Shown here: piece by piece, positions 34,887 through 45,463 of the stretch
Layout of the letters: the number at the start of each line of letters is the position of its first letter
Position numbering within the stretch: position 1 is the first letter of the stretch
DNA from: Alistipes sp. dk3624
GTDB lineage: Bacteria; Bacteroidota; Bacteroidia; Bacteroidales; Rikenellaceae
DNA length: 64,000 bases
Assembly (NCBI RefSeq): GCF_009557455.1
Contig: NZ_CP045651.1
Location: 1,736,001-1,800,000, forward strand
Direction: 5' to 3'
The notes under the pieces: model-generated
Database searches by the model: none
Told to the model about the DNA's origin: nothing
What the model saw: only the letters and a program-made list of their open reading frames with translations
Position numbers and translations under genes: made by a program

Positions 34887-36332
34887 TCATCCGACACTGC
34901 CTTCGAGGCTGATCGACAGCAATTTCTGCGCTTCGACGGCAAACTCCATCGGCAGCTTATTCAGCACTTCGCGGGCATACCCGTTGACGATCAGGCCGAC
35001 GGCGTCTTCGGTCGACAGTCCGCGCTGGTTACAGTAGAACAACTGGTCTTCGCCGATCTTCGACGTCGTCGCCTCGTGCTCCACGACCGCGCTGCGGTTG
35101 TTCACCTCTACGTACGGGAACGTATGCGCCCCGCAACGGTCGCCGATCAGCAGCGAATCGCACTGCGAAAAGTTACGCGCGCCTTCGGCCTTCGGCGAGA
35201 CCCTGACCAATCCCCGATAGCTATTCTGACTGCGGCCGGCCGAGATCCCCTTGCTGACGATCCGGCTGCGGGTATTCCGCCCGAGATGAATCATCTTGGT
35301 TCCGGTGTCGGCCTGCTGGAAATTGTTCGTCACCGCCACCGAATAGAATTCGCCGACCGAATTGTCGCCGGCCAGAATACAACTCGGATATTTCCACGTC
35401 AACGCCGAACCGGTTTCGATCTGCGTCCACGACAGCCGGGCGTTCTCGCCGCGGCACATGCCGCGTTTGGTCACGAAATTATAGATTCCGCCATTGCCGT
35501 CCTTATCGCCCGGATACCAGTTCTGCACGGTCGAATACTTAACCTCGGCGTCCTTCATCACAACGATTTCGACGACGGCGGCATGCAATTGGTTTTCGTC
35601 GCGCTGCGGCGCGGTACACCCCTCCATATAGCTGACGTAAGCTCCTTCGTCGGCCACGATCAGCGTCCGTTCGAACTGGCCGGTTCCGGCCGCGTTGATC
35701 CGGAAATAAGTGCTCAGCTCCATCGGGCAGCGCACTCCTTTGGGAACGTAACAAAACGAACCGTCCGAGAAAACGGCCGTATTCAGCGCGGCGAAAAAAT
35801 TATCGGTATAGGGAACCACGCTGCACATGTACTTACGCACCAGCTCGGGATAGTCCCGCAGCGCTTCCGAGAACGAACAGAAAATGATTCCTTTTTCGGC
35901 CAGCGTTTCGCGGAACGTCGTTTTGACCGACACGGAGTCCATCACCGCGTCGACCGCCACGCCCGCCATCAGCATCTGTTCTTCGAGCGGCACGCCAAGC
36001 TTATCGAACGTCGCCTTCAGCTCCGGATCGACTTCGTCCATACTGGACAGTTTCGGTTTCTGCTTCGGCGCGGCATAATAAATAATATCCTGAAAATCGA
36101 TCTCGGGCAGATCCAGATGCGGCCAGCGCGGCATCGTCATCGTCAACCAGTGCCGGTAAGCCTTCAGCCGGAATTCGGTCATCCACTCCGGCTCGCCTTT
36201 TTTGGCCGAGATCATCCGGACGACCTCCTCGCTCAATCCTTTGGGAATGGTTTCGGTATCGATGTCGGTCACAAAACCGTACTTATACTCACCGTTGGTG
36301 ACTTCGTTCAGTATATCGTCTTTCTCTTCCAT
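34887..36332 (-). CDS. sufB: Fe-S cluster assembly protein SufB
   Basis: The 481-residue scaffold subunit is where the new Fe-S cluster is built. It has the N-terminal domain with [13 protein letters not shown] and the long beta-helix. The C-terminal region, with [21 protein letters not shown], includes the conserved Glu and Cys near the SufB-SufD interface. It is the first gene of the operon and has a full consensus promoter 48 bases upstream. It is split from sufC by an SPFH and a ribbon-helix-helix gene. Confidence 0.96.
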   Translation of the reverse strand: MEEKDDILNEVTNGEYKYGFVTDIDTETIPKGLSEEVVRMISAKKGEPEWMTEFRLKAYRHWLTMTMPRWPHLDLPEIDFQDIIYYAAPKQKPKLSSMDEVDPELKATFDKLGVPLEEQMLMAGVAVDAVMDSVSVKTTFRETLAEKGIIFCSFSEALRDYPELVRKYMCSVVPYTDNFFAALNTAVFSDGSFCYVPKGVRCPMELSTYFRINAAGTGQFERTLIVADEGAYVSYMEGCTAPQRDENQLHAAVVEIVVMKDAEVKYSTVQNWYPGDKDGNGGIYNFVTKRGMCRGENARLSWTQIETGSALTWKYPSCILAGDNSVGEFYSVAVTNNFQQADTGTKMIHLGRNTRSRIVSKGISAGRSQNSYRGLVRVSPKAEGARNFSQCDSLLIGDRCGAHTFPYVEVNNRSAVVEHEATTSKIGEDQLFYCNQRGLSTEDAVGLIVNGYAREVLNKLPMEFAVEAQKLLSISLEGSVG

Positions 36333-36379
36333 CCGACTTAATTTTAAGAATCAATCCGGGAAACAATCCATAATTTCCG

Positions 36380-36411
36380 CAAAGGTAAACCACAAGAAGC
36401 TATCCTGCAAA
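36380..36411 (-). promoter_or_regulatory. Promoter of the suf operon
   Basis: The minus strand has TTTG (36408-36411), 20 bases, then TAccTTTG (36380-36387), an exact consensus. No IscR-like or Fur-like site is obvious. Confidence 0.7.
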
Positions 36412-36671
36412 ATTATGTCTTCCTGCGAAATGCCCATGCAGAATTTAAGCCAAAAAACGCGAGCCGCCCCGTTCCCCGGAACAAAACGGTCTCTCTCCTC
36501 CGTACCCGACGCCGACCCGGTATGTTCCGCTTTCTCCGAAAAAACCGTCCTTCGCACCGCCAATCCTTCTTCAGGATACAATAGTACTCAATTTTTTACA
36601 CTTTTGCAGACAAAATCATCCCCGATCCGACTGTTCCCGGCGATTCTCCGGCAACGTCCGTTGCGCACGCA
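36412..36671. other. Intergenic region upstream of the suf promoter
   Basis: About 260 bases lie between the suf promoter and the terminator of the TPR gene. No open frame with family resemblance and no clear structure was found; short frames here lack support. Confidence 0.4.
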
Positions 36672-36705
36672 TAAAAAGGCCCGGCGGAACTCCGTCCGCC
36701 GGGCC
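36672..36705 (-). terminator. Terminator of the gyrA-TPR unit
   Basis: GGCCCGGCGG (36679-36688) pairs with CCGCCGGGCC (36696-36705). On the minus strand the stem is followed by TTTTTAT, 45 bases after the TPR stop. Confidence 0.88.
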
Positions 36706-36749
36706 GAAACCGGAAAGCCTTCCCGGCCCTTATCGGCCATGCTCAGCAA

Positions 36750-38063
36750 CTATTGCTGCGGCATACTTTTGAACAGTTCGTCGTATTTCTTGAAGTTCTC
36801 CATCATCGCGGGAGAAGTATCGCGCAGGCGGAAATAAACGCTCTTCAGCAATTCGACGGTCGTAGGATCGTCCGGCTTGGCCACATGCGCTTTTTCGAGC
36901 GGAGCAAGTATATCCACATAAGCCTGATCGACCTCCTTCATCGCCGCATCGCGTTCTTCGCGGCTGGTGAACGATTTTTTGTTGAATTCCTCGGTTTTCA
37001 GGTCGGCCTGACGGATCAGCATCAGCGAATAGTTGAAATTATTCGTGAATTCGTCCGGAGCCAATTCGAGCGCCTTGCCGAAAGCCTTCAACGCTTCCGG
37101 CGTATTGCCCAGTTTGTCGTAAATAGTACCCAAGCCTGCCCACAACTCGGCATTGTTCGGATCGTTGGCAATACCCTGCTGGATATAAGGAATAATGGTA
37201 TTGGGATCTTCGCCCGTCTCCGAATACAGCACGATCAGCTGTTCGAGGATCTGGTTGTTTTTAGGATATTTGCCAAGGCCGGTAACCAATGCCTCTTTCG
37301 CTTTTTCGAAATCCTTCTGCGCCCGGTAGCAGTGATACAAATAATAGTAAGCCTCCCCGTTGCTTTCGTAACCGTTGGCGATCGCATCGTTCAAGTATTT
37401 GACCCCCTTGTCGAATTTGCCGGTGAGCGTATACAGGTAGCCGGCATTGAAACAGCAGACCGTATCGATTTTGTTCAACGGAGCCTGATTCTGCACATCG
37501 TAAGCCGCGGCGAACGCATCGGCCGTCGGGTCGAATTCACGCATGACATACAGGTTGTCGGCATCCTGCTTATAAGCGTCCGCAATCTTTTTGAATCCCT
37601 CGGCAACCTTTGCCTCCGCATCCTTCGGTTCCAGCTCGTAAGCCTTCTTATAGGCAGCCGCAGCCTTTTCGAGCGCATTGTCGACGATCGTTTTTTTCAT
37701 TTTCCAGAAATAAACGGCCCCGTCTTTCAGGTAAAGATCGAAATAGGGATACGACCATTTCACATACTCGGTTCCGGCTACATTCTCGGTTCCTTCCTCA
37801 GGCTTCGGGAAAAGAACCTGCGCGGTCAGTTGATCCAGTCCCCGATACAGTCCGGTAGCCGCAACCGTCCCGGCTTCCAGGTAAGCATTTCCCAGATCGA
37901 TCCAGGAACTGGCCCGCGCGCCCCGTTTCGGAGTCTGGCTGTCGAGCTCCAGCTTTTCCACTTTCTTAATAATGGCGGCCTCGTCGAACTTGGCCTCCTG
38001 TGCCTGCGCGGTACCCGTAATTCCCAGCGCGGCAACTGCAACGAACAAAAACAGACGTTTCAT
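36750..38063 (-). CDS. Secreted tetratricopeptide-repeat protein
   Basis: The 437-residue protein has a signal peptide (cleavage near GTAQA). It carries several TPR units between about residues 110 and 360, with recognisable repeats such as AELWAGLGTIYDKLGNTPEAL. It probably acts as a periplasmic binding scaffold. It follows gyrA by 18 bases and shares its terminator, so it is probably co-transcribed with gyrase, with no obvious functional reason. Many acidic and Lys residues make it a soluble, abundant-type protein. I cannot name a partner. Confidence 0.85.
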   Translation of the reverse strand: MKRLFLFVAVAALGITGTAQAQEAKFDEAAIIKKVEKLELDSQTPKRGARASSWIDLGNAYLEAGTVAATGLYRGLDQLTAQVLFPKPEEGTENVAGTEYVKWSYPYFDLYLKDGAVYFWKMKKTIVDNALEKAAAAYKKAYELEPKDAEAKVAEGFKKIADAYKQDADNLYVMREFDPTADAFAAAYDVQNQAPLNKIDTVCCFNAGYLYTLTGKFDKGVKYLNDAIANGYESNGEAYYYLYHCYRAQKDFEKAKEALVTGLGKYPKNNQILEQLIVLYSETGEDPNTIIPYIQQGIANDPNNAELWAGLGTIYDKLGNTPEALKAFGKALELAPDEFTNNFNYSLMLIRQADLKTEEFNKKSFTSREERDAAMKEVDQAYVDILAPLEKAHVAKPDDPTTVELLKSVYFRLRDTSPAMMENFKKYDELFKSMPQQ

Positions 38064-38081
38064 GATTCAGCTTTTTAATAA

Positions 38082-40628
38082 TTATTCAATATTGTTTTCA
38101 GAGGCGTCCGCCGTCGGTTGAGCACCGTTCCCGCCGGACTCTTCTGCGACTCCTGCCTCGGAATCGTTGTCCTCCTCGCTCTTGGGTACCGGAACAACGG
38201 AAGCGATCGCATCGTTATTGCGCAGGTTGATCACTTTCACACCCTGGGTGGCGCGGCCGGCCAAACGGATATCCCCGACCGGGATACGGATCGTCAGCCC
38301 CGATTTATTAATGATCATCAGATCGTTCTCGTCGGTCACCGACTTGATGGCGATCAGCTTGCCGGTTTTCTCGGTAATCTGCAGCGTCTTGACCCCTTTC
38401 CCGCCGCGGTTCGTAATACGGTAGTCGTCCAGGTCGGTGCGTTTGCCGTAACCGTTTTCGGAAACGACCAGAATATCCTCCTTGACATCCTTTTCGACAC
38501 AAATCATGCCGACCACCTCGTCGTCGTCGTCGATGGTAATCCCCTTGACGCCGGCGCCGGTACGACCGATCGGACGGACGACCTCTTCGTTGAAACGAAT
38601 CGCTTTGCCGTTCTTCGCAGCGATAATCACTTCGCTGTGCCCGCTGGTCAGCACGGCTTCGAGCAACTGGTCGCCCTCTTTGATCGTGATGGCGTTCACG
38701 CCGTTCTGCCGTGGACGCGAATAGGCTTCGAGCAGCGTTTTTTTCACGATACCGGCTTTGGTACACATGATGATATAGTTGCTGTTCACATACTCCTTAT
38801 CGTCCAGGCGACGGACGTTGATGTAGGCGCGCACCTTGTCGTCCGGCTCGATTTGGATCACGTTCTGGATCGCGCGGCCTTTCGAAGCCCTCGCCCCTTC
38901 CGGAATCGCATAAACTTTCAGCCAGTAGCAACGTCCTTTTTCGGTGAAGAACAACATCGTGTTGTGCATCGTGGTCACATAGATGTGCTCGATAAAGTCT
39001 TCGTCGCGCGTCGCGCTGCCTTTTACGCCGACGCCGCCGCGGTTCTGCGTGCGGTACTCGGTCAGCGGCGTCCGTTTGATATAGCCCATATGCGAAATGG
39101 TAATCACCATTTCGTCGTCGGCGTAAAAATCTTCCGGATTGAACTCCTCGGCGCTCAGCACGATCTCCGTGCGACGCTCGTCGCCGTATTTTTCCTTGAT
39201 CTCGATCATCTCGTCGCGGATGATCCGCATCTGCAACGCTACGCTTTCGAGCACCTCTTTATAGTAGGCGATCCGCTTGCAAAGCTCGTCGTACTCCTGT
39301 TTCAGCTTATCGCGTTCGAGACCGGTCAACGCCCTCAGACGCATGTCGATGATCGCAGTGGCCTGCACTTCCGACAGCTCGAACCGGTTTATCAATGCGA
39401 TCTTGGCTTCGTCCGGGCTTTGCGAACTGCGGATGATATGGATCACCTCGTCGATATGATCGACGGCGATCAGCAAACCTTCCAGAATGTGGGCCCGTTT
39501 TTCGGCCTGCGCCAGGTCGTAACGCGTACGGCGCACCACCACATCGTGCCGGTGCTCGACAAAATAGCGGATCAAATCGCGCAGGTTCAGCAACATCGGC
39601 CGTCCGTCGACCAGCGCGATGTTGTTGACCGGGAACGACGTCTGCAGAGCCGTGTACTTGAACAGGTTGTTCAGCACGACGCTGGCGACCGCATCGTGTT
39701 TGAGGATCATCACGATACGCATCCCGTTCCGGTCGCTCTCGTCGTTGATGTAGGCGATTCCCTCGATTTTCTTTTCGTTGATCAGGTCGGCGATCTTGCG
39801 GATCATCTCGGCCTTGTTCACCATGTAGGGAATTTCGGTCACTACGATGCACTCGCGGCCGGTAGCCGTATGCTCGATCTCGGTCTTCGCCCGCATCATC
39901 ACGCGGCCGCGGCCGGTTTCATAAGCCTCCTTCACGCCCTCGTAACCGTAGATAATCCCTCCGGTCGGAAAATCGGGAGCCTTGATATGCTTAATCAGGT
40001 CGGCCACTTCGATATTCGGATCGTCGATATAAGCGCAAATCGCGTCGATCGTGTCGGACAGGTTGTGCGGCGGCATGTTGGTCGCCATCCCGACGGCGAT
40101 CCCCGACGCGCCGTTGACCAGCAGCAACGGGATCTTGGTCGGCAGCACGGTCGGCTCCGGAATCGTCTCGTCGAAATTCGGACGAAACTCGACGGTATCC
40201 TTTTCGATATCGGCCATCACCTCGTCGGCGATCTTTTTCATCCGGGCCTCCGTATAACGCATGGCAGCCGGACCGTCGCCGTCGACCGAACCGAAGTTCC
40301 CCTGCCCGTCCACCAGCATATAGCGCATGCTCCACTCCTGTGCCATACGCACCATCGCTTCGTAGACCGACGAGTCGCCGTGCGGGTGGAACTTACCGAG
40401 CACGTCGCCGACGATTCTCGCCGACTTACGGTGCGGTTTGTCCGAATAGAGATTCAGTTCGTTACTCATGTCGTACAGAATCCGGCGGTGAACGGGTTTC
40501 ATGCCGTCCCTCACATCCGGAAGCGCACGGGACACGATGACCGACATCGAATAATCGATGTAGGCCGATTTCATCTCCTCTTCGATATTGATTTTGATGA
40601 TTCTTTCGCTTGTTCCTTCTTCTGCCAT
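38082..40628 (-). CDS. gyrA: DNA gyrase subunit A
   Basis: The 848-residue subunit breaks and rejoins DNA during supercoiling. The active-site Tyr lies in [10 protein letters not shown] (about residue 126). The quinolone-determining region reads [12 protein letters not shown], with Ser at the position of E. coli Ser83 and Glu at that of Asp87. The C-terminal beta-pinwheel has the GyrA-box relative [10 protein letters not shown] and several repeats, then an acidic low-complexity tail of about 30 residues. Its promoter is 57 bases upstream; gyrB is not in the window. Confidence 0.97.
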   Translation of the reverse strand: MAEEGTSERIIKINIEEEMKSAYIDYSMSVIVSRALPDVRDGMKPVHRRILYDMSNELNLYSDKPHRKSARIVGDVLGKFHPHGDSSVYEAMVRMAQEWSMRYMLVDGQGNFGSVDGDGPAAMRYTEARMKKIADEVMADIEKDTVEFRPNFDETIPEPTVLPTKIPLLLVNGASGIAVGMATNMPPHNLSDTIDAICAYIDDPNIEVADLIKHIKAPDFPTGGIIYGYEGVKEAYETGRGRVMMRAKTEIEHTATGRECIVVTEIPYMVNKAEMIRKIADLINEKKIEGIAYINDESDRNGMRIVMILKHDAVASVVLNNLFKYTALQTSFPVNNIALVDGRPMLLNLRDLIRYFVEHRHDVVVRRTRYDLAQAEKRAHILEGLLIAVDHIDEVIHIIRSSQSPDEAKIALINRFELSEVQATAIIDMRLRALTGLERDKLKQEYDELCKRIAYYKEVLESVALQMRIIRDEMIEIKEKYGDERRTEIVLSAEEFNPEDFYADDEMVITISHMGYIKRTPLTEYRTQNRGGVGVKGSATRDEDFIEHIYVTTMHNTMLFFTEKGRCYWLKVYAIPEGARASKGRAIQNVIQIEPDDKVRAYINVRRLDDKEYVNSNYIIMCTKAGIVKKTLLEAYSRPRQNGVNAITIKEGDQLLEAVLTSGHSEVIIAAKNGKAIRFNEEVVRPIGRTGAGVKGITIDDDDEVVGMICVEKDVKEDILVVSENGYGKRTDLDDYRITNRGGKGVKTLQITEKTGKLIAIKSVTDENDLMIINKSGLTIRIPVGDIRLAGRATQGVKVINLRNNDAIASVVPVPKSEEDNDSEAGVAEESGGNGAQPTADASENNIE

Positions 40629-40684
40629 GATTTGAGCTTATAGTCCTTTGTTGTGAAGCGATGAGTCGCCTTCGTTTTAGGTCG

Positions 40685-40715
40685 CTAATTTACGCATTTT
40701 TTGGACAAACGCAAA
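40685..40715 (-). promoter_or_regulatory. Promoter of gyrA
   Basis: The minus strand has TTTG (40712-40715), 19 bases, then TAaaTTAG (40685-40692), a near-consensus promoter. Confidence 0.5.
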
Positions 40716-40838
40716 ATACGCCCCTAAAAACGCGTTTAACGGGGATTTTTGCCGCGCCTTTTATTGCTTATAACGTAAAAACCCGGGCAAAAGTTCGTCA
40801 AACGCGCTAAAAAAGGGCAAAAAACGGATATATTATCC

Positions 40839-40846
40839 TAAATTTG
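40839..40846 (+). promoter_or_regulatory. -7 element of the EEP-family gene
   Basis: TAaaTTTG matches TAnnTTTG; the ATG is 17 bases downstream. Confidence 0.55.
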
Positions 40847-40863
40847 CATGAAACCCGTATCCC

Positions 40864-41871
40864 ATGAGACCGATCCGCCTGCTGTCCGTCCTGCTGTGCG
40901 CCGCCGCATTTTGCTGCGGGACGGCGGCCGGAACGGAACCCGACCGCATCCGGATCGCCTGCTATAACGTCGAATCGCTATTCGACACGGTACCCGATCC
41001 GTCGGCTGGCGACGCGGAGTTCACCCCGCACAGTCCCCGACGCTGGAACACCGAGCGGTATCGCATGAAGATCAACCATATATCGCGCGTGATCGACGAC
41101 CTCGACGCCGACCTGCTGGCGCTCGCGGAGGTCGAAAACGAAGCGGTCGTACGCGACCTGATGTACGCCATGCGGTCGGACTACAATTACATCCACCGCA
41201 ACAGCGGCGATCCGCGCGGCATGGACGTGGTGTTGCTGTATCGGGGCAGCCGCTTTTTTCCGACGCGCGTCCGGCAGGTTTTCGGCCGAGGGCTGACGCG
41301 CAGCCTGCTTACGGTAGACGGGGAATTGCTCGGCGAATCGGTTACGCTGATCCTCTGCCACCTGCCCTCGCAGATGAACGCCGCGCGCTACCGCGCCGAG
41401 GCGTTCCGCTCGCTGCGCCGGACGGTCGATTCGCTGCTGACCGGCTCGCCGCAACGGAAATTGGTCGTTCTGGGCGATTTCAACGCCGAACCCGACGCTC
41501 GCGAATCCCGTAAAATCCTGCACGTCCGACCCGAAACCGCTCTCCGAAACGCTCCGGCCGACCCGTCCGCGCTCTACACGCCGTTCGTCGGCCTGCGCCG
41601 GCAAGGCTACGGCACGCTGGTTTACCGCGACCGCCGGCAGTTGTTCGACTACATTCTGGTCAGCGGGGCTTTCGCTTCCGGAAACGGCCTGCGCTACGGA
41701 GGCCGTTGCGGCATTTTCGTCCGGGACTACCTGATCCACCGGTCGGGCCCATGGAAAGGCTATCCGATCCGGACTTTCCAAGCCGGCCGGTACACCGGAG
41801 GATACAGCGACCATCTGCCGGTATTTCTGGACTTTGAAAACAAAAAACCCGAATCGCCGGAAGTCCGATAA
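40864..41871 (+). CDS. Exported endonuclease/exonuclease/phosphatase family protein
   Basis: The 335-residue protein begins with a signal peptide (about residues 1-22). It shows the EEP-fold metal and catalytic signatures in order: ACYNVESLFD, LALAEVENE (metal Glu), VLGDFNAEPD (Asp/Asn pair) and the terminal SDHLPVF (Asp-His). Relatives are DNases, phosphodiesterases or lipid phosphatases. In Bacteroidota these secreted forms are usually annotated only as EEP family. The substrate cannot be assigned. It is a single gene with a very short leader and no clear terminator before ppdK. Confidence 0.87.
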   Translation: MRPIRLLSVLLCAAAFCCGTAAGTEPDRIRIACYNVESLFDTVPDPSAGDAEFTPHSPRRWNTERYRMKINHISRVIDDLDADLLALAEVENEAVVRDLMYAMRSDYNYIHRNSGDPRGMDVVLLYRGSRFFPTRVRQVFGRGLTRSLLTVDGELLGESVTLILCHLPSQMNAARYRAEAFRSLRRTVDSLLTGSPQRKLVVLGDFNAEPDARESRKILHVRPETALRNAPADPSALYTPFVGLRRQGYGTLVYRDRRQLFDYILVSGAFASGNGLRYGGRCGIFVRDYLIHRSGPWKGYPIRTFQAGRYTGGYSDHLPVFLDFENKKPESPEVR

Positions 41872-41874
41872 ATT

Positions 41875-41906
41875 TTTGCAGATATTAAATTAAATCATTA
41901 CTTTTG
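41875..41906 (+). promoter_or_regulatory. Promoter of ppdK
   Basis: TTTG (41875-41878), 20 bases, TActTTTG (41899-41906): exact consensus. The leader of about 100 bases holds a CCGCTTT/AAAGCGG hairpin (41927-41933 with 41941-41947). Confidence 0.7.
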
Positions 41907-42012
41907 CACACCTATTTACCGGCTCGCCGCTTTTTTACCGAAAGCGGTCGTATTTATTTAAAAAATTCAATAACTACAAATAAATTCAAAACGGATTAAA
42001 CGTAAAAAGAAG

Positions 42013-44748
42013 ATGCCAAACGTAAAAAGAGTTTACACCTTCGGCAACAAGAAGGCCGAGGGTAACGGAAAGATGAGAGAATTGCTCGGAGGAAAAGGAG
42101 CTAACCTCGCGGAAATGAACCTGGTCGGTATTCCGGTTCCTCCGGGATTTACCATCACCACCGAGGTCTGCACCGAGTACTATCAGCACGGTAAGGAAGA
42201 AGTGATCAAGATGATCAAGCCCGAAGTCGAAGCCGCCATGAAACAGGTCGAGAAGAACATGGGCATGGAGTTTGGCAGCAGCACGAATCCGCTTTTGCTG
42301 TCGGTACGTTCGGGCGCGCGCGCTTCGATGCCGGGTATGATGGACACGATCCTGAACCTCGGCTTGAACGACGAAGCCGTCGAAGGCATCGCCAAGAAGA
42401 CCGGCAACGCGCGTTTCGCATGGGACTCGTACCGCCGTTTCGTACAGATGTACGGCGACGTGGTGATGGACATGAAACCGCAGAGCAAAGAGGACGTCGA
42501 TCCGTTCGAAGAGATCATCGATGCGATCAAGGAGGAAAAGAAAGTAAAGAACGATACCGAACTGACGACCGACGACCTGAAAGAACTGGTAAAACGTTTC
42601 AAGGCCGCCATCCTGAAGAATACCGGCAAAGAGTTCCCGACCAATCCGTGGGAACAGCTCTGGGGCGCCATCTGCGCCGTATTCAGCAGTTGGATGAACG
42701 AGCGTGCGATCCTGTACCGCAAGCTGAACAACATCCCGGCCGAATGGGGCACCGCCGTAACCGTACAGGCGATGGTATTCGGTAACATGGGCGAAACGTC
42801 GGCTACCGGCGTGGCCTTTACGCGCGACGCCGCTACCGGCGAAGACATTTTCAACGGCGAATACCTGGTCAACGCACAGGGCGAAGACGTGGTAGCCGGC
42901 ATCCGCACGCCGCAGGAGATCACCCTCGAAGGTTCGCGCCGCTGGGCCGAACTGCAGGGCATTTCGGAAAGCGAACGCGCGCTGAAATATCCGTCGCTCG
43001 AAGAGGTGATGCCCGCCGCGTTCAAAGAGCTGAACGAAATCCAGCAGCACCTCGAAAACTATTTCCGCGACATGCAGGATCTGGAATTCACGATCCAAAA
43101 CGGCAAATTGTGGATGCTGCAAACGCGTAACGGCAAGCGTACCGGCGCAGCCATGGTTCGTATCGCGATGGAAATGCTCAAAGAGGGTCTGATCGACGCT
43201 CCGACCGCCGTTCTGCGCGTGGAACCGGCCAAGCTGGACGAACTGCTGCACCCGGTATTCGACAAGAAAGCGCTGAAACAGGCCAACATCATCGCAAAGG
43301 GGCTGCCCGCCTCCCCGGGCGCCGCTTCGGGGCAGATCGTATTCTTCGCCGACGACGCCGAAAAATGGGCCGAACAAGGTAAAGAGACGATCCTCGTCCG
43401 CATCGAAACCTCTCCGGAAGACCTGAAGGGCATGAACTCCGCAAACGGCATTCTGACCGCGCGCGGCGGTATGACTTCGCACGCGGCCGTCGTTGCGCGC
43501 GGCATGGGCAAGTGCTGCGTTTCGGGCGCCGGCGACCTGCAGATCGACTACAAGGCCCGCACGATTACCGTAGGCAACAAAAAATACAAAGAAGGCGACT
43601 GGATTTCGCTGGACGGATCGACGGGCATCATCTACGAAGGCAAAGTGAGCACGATCGACGCCGAAGTGAGCGGCGATTTCGCCAAACTGATGGAACTGGC
43701 CGACGAATACGCACGCCTGAAGGTGCGCGCGAACGCCGACACGCCGCGCGACGCGCAGACCGCGTTCAAATTCGGAGCTCAGGGTATCGGCCTGTGCCGT
43801 ACCGAGCACATGTTCTTCGAAGGCGACCGCATCAAGGCCGTACGCGAAATGATCCTGGCCGACGACGAAGCCGGACGCCGCAAGGCGCTGGCCAAGCTGC
43901 TGCCGATCCAGCGCGGCGACTTCGAAGGTCTGTTCGAAGCGATGAACGGGCTGCCCGTAACGGTTCGCCTGCTCGATCCGCCTTTGCACGAGTTCGTTCC
44001 TCACTTCGAAAAAGAGATGAAGGAACTGGCCGACGACCTGAAAGTTCCGTTCGAAACGATTAAGAACAAGGTCGAATCGCTGGCCGAATCGAACCCGATG
44101 CTCGGACACCGCGGTTGCCGTCTGGGAAATACTTATCCCGAAATTACCGAAATGCAGGCTCGCGCCATCATCGAAGCTGCGCTGAACACCCGCAAGAACA
44201 AGGGTATCGACGTACACGTGGAGATCATGGTTCCGCTGGTAGGCAACGTGAAAGAGCTGAAATACCAGAAAGACGTTATCAAGGCTACCGCCGAATCGGT
44301 ATTCGCCGAACGCAACGACCGGATCGACTACATGATCGGTACGATGATCGAGATCCCGCGCGCAGCCGTTACGGCCAACGAGATCGCCGAAGAGGCCGAA
44401 TTTTTCTCGTTCGGCACGAACGACCTGACGCAGATGACGCTCGGGTTCTCGCGCGACGACGTAGCGAAATTCCTGCCCGTTTACATCGAAAAAGGCATCC
44501 TGAAGCACGACCCGTTCCAGGTGCTCGACCAGGACGGCGTCGGCCAACTGGTGCGCGAAGCCGTATTCAAAGGCCGCGGCGTAAAACCGAAACTCAAGTG
44601 CGGTATCTGCGGCGAGCACGGCGGCGAACCGAGCTCGGTGGAATTCTGCCATTATGCCGGCCTGAACTACGTTTCGTGTTCTCCGTTCCGCGTGCCCATC
44701 GCACGTCTGGCAGCGGCTCACGCAGCGCTGAAACAAGGCGATAAATAA
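42013..44748 (+). CDS. ppdK: Pyruvate, phosphate dikinase
   Basis: It interconverts pyruvate, ATP and phosphate with phosphoenolpyruvate, AMP and pyrophosphate; in gut anaerobes it serves glycolysis or gluconeogenesis. The 911-residue protein has the three expected parts. The N-terminal ATP-grasp domain includes LLSVRSGARASMPGMMDT. The swivelling domain has the phospho-His in GGMTSHAAVVARG (about residue 492). The C-terminal PEP/pyruvate barrel has the catalytic Cys in KCGICGEHGGEPSS. The codon choice is strongly biased and the promoter perfect, which fits high expression. Confidence 0.97.
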   Translation: MPNVKRVYTFGNKKAEGNGKMRELLGGKGANLAEMNLVGIPVPPGFTITTEVCTEYYQHGKEEVIKMIKPEVEAAMKQVEKNMGMEFGSSTNPLLLSVRSGARASMPGMMDTILNLGLNDEAVEGIAKKTGNARFAWDSYRRFVQMYGDVVMDMKPQSKEDVDPFEEIIDAIKEEKKVKNDTELTTDDLKELVKRFKAAILKNTGKEFPTNPWEQLWGAICAVFSSWMNERAILYRKLNNIPAEWGTAVTVQAMVFGNMGETSATGVAFTRDAATGEDIFNGEYLVNAQGEDVVAGIRTPQEITLEGSRRWAELQGISESERALKYPSLEEVMPAAFKELNEIQQHLENYFRDMQDLEFTIQNGKLWMLQTRNGKRTGAAMVRIAMEMLKEGLIDAPTAVLRVEPAKLDELLHPVFDKKALKQANIIAKGLPASPGAASGQIVFFADDAEKWAEQGKETILVRIETSPEDLKGMNSANGILTARGGMTSHAAVVARGMGKCCVSGAGDLQIDYKARTITVGNKKYKEGDWISLDGSTGIIYEGKVSTIDAEVSGDFAKLMELADEYARLKVRANADTPRDAQTAFKFGAQGIGLCRTEHMFFEGDRIKAVREMILADDEAGRRKALAKLLPIQRGDFEGLFEAMNGLPVTVRLLDPPLHEFVPHFEKEMKELADDLKVPFETIKNKVESLAESNPMLGHRGCRLGNTYPEITEMQARAIIEAALNTRKNKGIDVHVEIMVPLVGNVKELKYQKDVIKATAESVFAERNDRIDYMIGTMIEIPRAAVTANEIAEEAEFFSFGTNDLTQMTLGFSRDDVAKFLPVYIEKGILKHDPFQVLDQDGVGQLVREAVFKGRGVKPKLKCGICGEHGGEPSSVEFCHYAGLNYVSCSPFRVPIARLAAAHAALKQGDK

Positions 44749-44781
44749 TCGAAACGCTCCGGATCTTCCGGAACCCGGAAA

Positions 44782-44815
44782 GGGGCGGCGTCATTGACGC
44801 CGCCCCCTTTGTTTT
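44782..44815 (+). terminator. Terminator of ppdK
   Basis: An 11-bp perfect stem GGGGCGGCGTC/GACGCCGCCCC (44782-44792 with 44796-44806) is followed by a T-rich tract. Confidence 0.92.
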
Positions 44816-45463
44816 TACGGCGAAAACGGAAACGATCCCGGAAAAGACGAAATATCAGGCCGGGTACCAACCCCTAATTTTCCGGCGCGCGCCGGAAAAG
44901 GACATAAAAATACCGGCGGCCGATACGAACCTCCGCGTGCCGGAAGTCAGGTTCGTATAAAAACACCCGTTCTTTCGAGGTAAGTTCAAAGAGAAAGGGA
45001 ATCCCGTCGTTAAAAAAAGCCCGGTCCGACTTTCCGACAACACCCTCGCCATGACATTAATCGAAAAACCGAACCGGACCTTTTTCGTCTCAAAACTTCG
45101 TTTAATTCACTTTCATAAACACCCCTAATCAAGGGATATGAGCCGGATTACGCAATCCCAGTATGAAATCCGGTCCATATCCCCAAATAAATTATTCGAT
45201 AAATTCTTATATAATAAAGAATATTATTATTTTATTACGTCAAAAGTATAGTTCCAAAAAGACGGAATCAATAGCATTCCATTCCTTTTTTATACCTTTA
45301 TCCGGCAGGAAACGAAACAAACGAAAGATTTTGAAAAACAGAAAAAAGTGTCCGCCGACGCCGGAACGAACGTCCGGACAGGAAAATCAGGCGCCGGGGA
45401 CGGCAGAACGCCCCCTGAAACCGCAGCGCAACGGGACGCTCGCTCCCGGCGCGGCGCGCGGTA
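44816..45463. other. 650-base non-coding region with inverted repeats
   Basis: No gene is supported between ppdK and murA. The part from about 45180 to 45340 is much more A/T-rich than the flanks. It contains the inverted repeat at 45133-45183 (listed separately) and a looser repeat of AAAAAG..CCGGT type between about 45013 and 45083 that ends in a T-run. Short open frames here show no signal peptide, motif or coding bias. It could hold a small RNA or the remnant of a lost gene. Confidence 0.45.
45133..45183. repeat. 17-bp imperfect inverted repeat in the ppdK-murA gap
   Basis: The arms 45133-45149 and 45167-45183 read GGGATATGAGCCGGATT and AATCCGGTCCATATCCC, complementary except for two central positions, around a 17-base loop. 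No T-run follows directly. Confidence 0.6.

Noticed and set aside
38118-40643. An 841-codon open frame antisense to gyrA
   Set aside because: It mirrors gyrA codon by codon, has no family motif, and arises from the high GC and codon bias of the real gene.
41986-44736. A 916-codon open frame antisense to ppdK
   Set aside because: Its composition (rich in Arg, His, Phe, Val) is that of a reverse-strand shadow; ppdK on the plus strand has every catalytic motif.
44855-45052. A 65-codon minus-strand frame after ppdK
   Set aside because: No relatives known to me, no promoter, and it lies within a region of inverted repeats.
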